Of a stretch of 7,174 bases of DNA, positions 7,131 to 7,174 are shown piece by piece. The stretch is from Deinococcus piscis. Its GTDB lineage: Bacteria > Deinococcota > Deinococci > Deinococcales > Deinococcaceae. The notes under the pieces are model-generated. The model worked only from the letters and a program-made list of their open reading frames with translations. It ran no database searches and was not told the origin of the DNA. Made by a program: the position numbers and the translations under genes. Position 1 is the first letter of the stretch, and the number at the start of each line of letters is the position of its first letter. The stretch lies in NCBI RefSeq assembly GCF_014653275.1, contig NZ_BNAL01000060.1:1-7174 (forward strand), in the 5' to 3' direction.

Positions 7131-7174
7131 ATGCCGGAGTGTCCAGCCTGTCAAAGTGAACGTACTGTCAAAAA
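7131..7174 (+). CDS. Start of an InsA-like zinc-ribbon protein of an IS1-type element (partial)
   Basis: ATG 7131 opens a frame that runs off the window: MPECPACQSERTVK, then an incomplete codon beginning AA. A Cys-Pro-x-Cys knuckle followed by about eight residues and 'VKNG' is the usual beginning of IS1-family InsA/transposase proteins, whose N-terminal zinc ribbon binds the IS ends. Only 14 residues are visible, so another zinc-ribbon protein is possible. No separate Shine-Dalgarno is seen; AACAGG abuts the ATG. Confidence 0.5.
   Translation, partial: MPECPACQSERTVK

Noticed and set aside
7047..7154. Longer DUF2171-like protein starting at 7154
   Set aside because: The added residues run into the IS-like end and lack family similarity, while AGGAGG precisely precedes ATG 7049.
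7149..7172. Two TGTCAAA direct repeats 17 nt apart, as in the ends of Tn7/Tn552-like elements
   Set aside because: They fall inside a frame that reads as an IS1-type zinc-ribbon start, which explains the sequence better; two short repeats alone are weak evidence.

Overview
This window looks like an IS-bounded accessory region carrying a metal-efflux operon, probably from a Deinococcus or close relative. The taxonomic call is inference. It rests on the GC-rich coding sequence, a TANNNT -10 box placed only five bases before the ATG of the first operon gene (a leaderless arrangement known to be common in Deinococcus), and a small DUF2171-type protein. No rRNA, tRNA, CRISPR array or replication origin is visible.

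Layout. Positions 3-95 hold the last 30 codons of an IS5-like transposase, followed by its presumed terminal repeat. An interrupted palindrome (197-225) lies downstream of a DsbA-like membrane-anchored thiol oxidoreductase gene on the minus strand (258-908). This gene is divergent from a tightly packed plus-strand operon (956-6404). In order the operon encodes a P1B-type Zn/Cd/Pb ATPase, a CzcN/ICMT-like membrane methyltransferase homologue, a small NrdH/glutaredoxin-like protein, a CzcD-type cation diffusion facilitator, a SCO1/SenC protein, a CadC-type ArsR/SmtB metal sensor, and a membrane-anchored protein I do not recognise. All junctions are overlapping, 1 nt or 15 nt. Two further minus-strand genes converge on the operon: a YnfA-family small membrane protein and a His-rich DUF2171-like protein, separated by a clear intrinsic terminator. 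At the right edge an apparent IS1-like end (about 7097) and the first 14 codons of an InsA-like zinc-ribbon protein (7131 to edge) begin.

How the genes fit together. The ATPase would export Zn(II)/Cd(II)/Pb(II) across the membrane, with the CDF as a second, proton-coupled exporter. The ArsR/SmtB protein keeps both the CadC-type cysteine site and the SmtB-type alpha-5 site and probably represses the shared 908-956 promoter region. The DsbA-like, glutaredoxin-like and SCO proteins add thiol redox and possibly copper handling on both sides of the membrane, so the locus combines metal export with thiol protection or repair.

Several start codons here are easy to misplace. I prefer 3144 (not GTG 3135) for the ICMT-like gene, 4018 (not 3970) for the CDF, 6738 (not 6798) for ynfA, and 7049 (not 7154) for the DUF2171-like gene. 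I see no strikingly new system. The most unusual points are the operon's mix of parts, the Glu-for-His change in the CDF, the dual-site regulator and the unassigned last gene.
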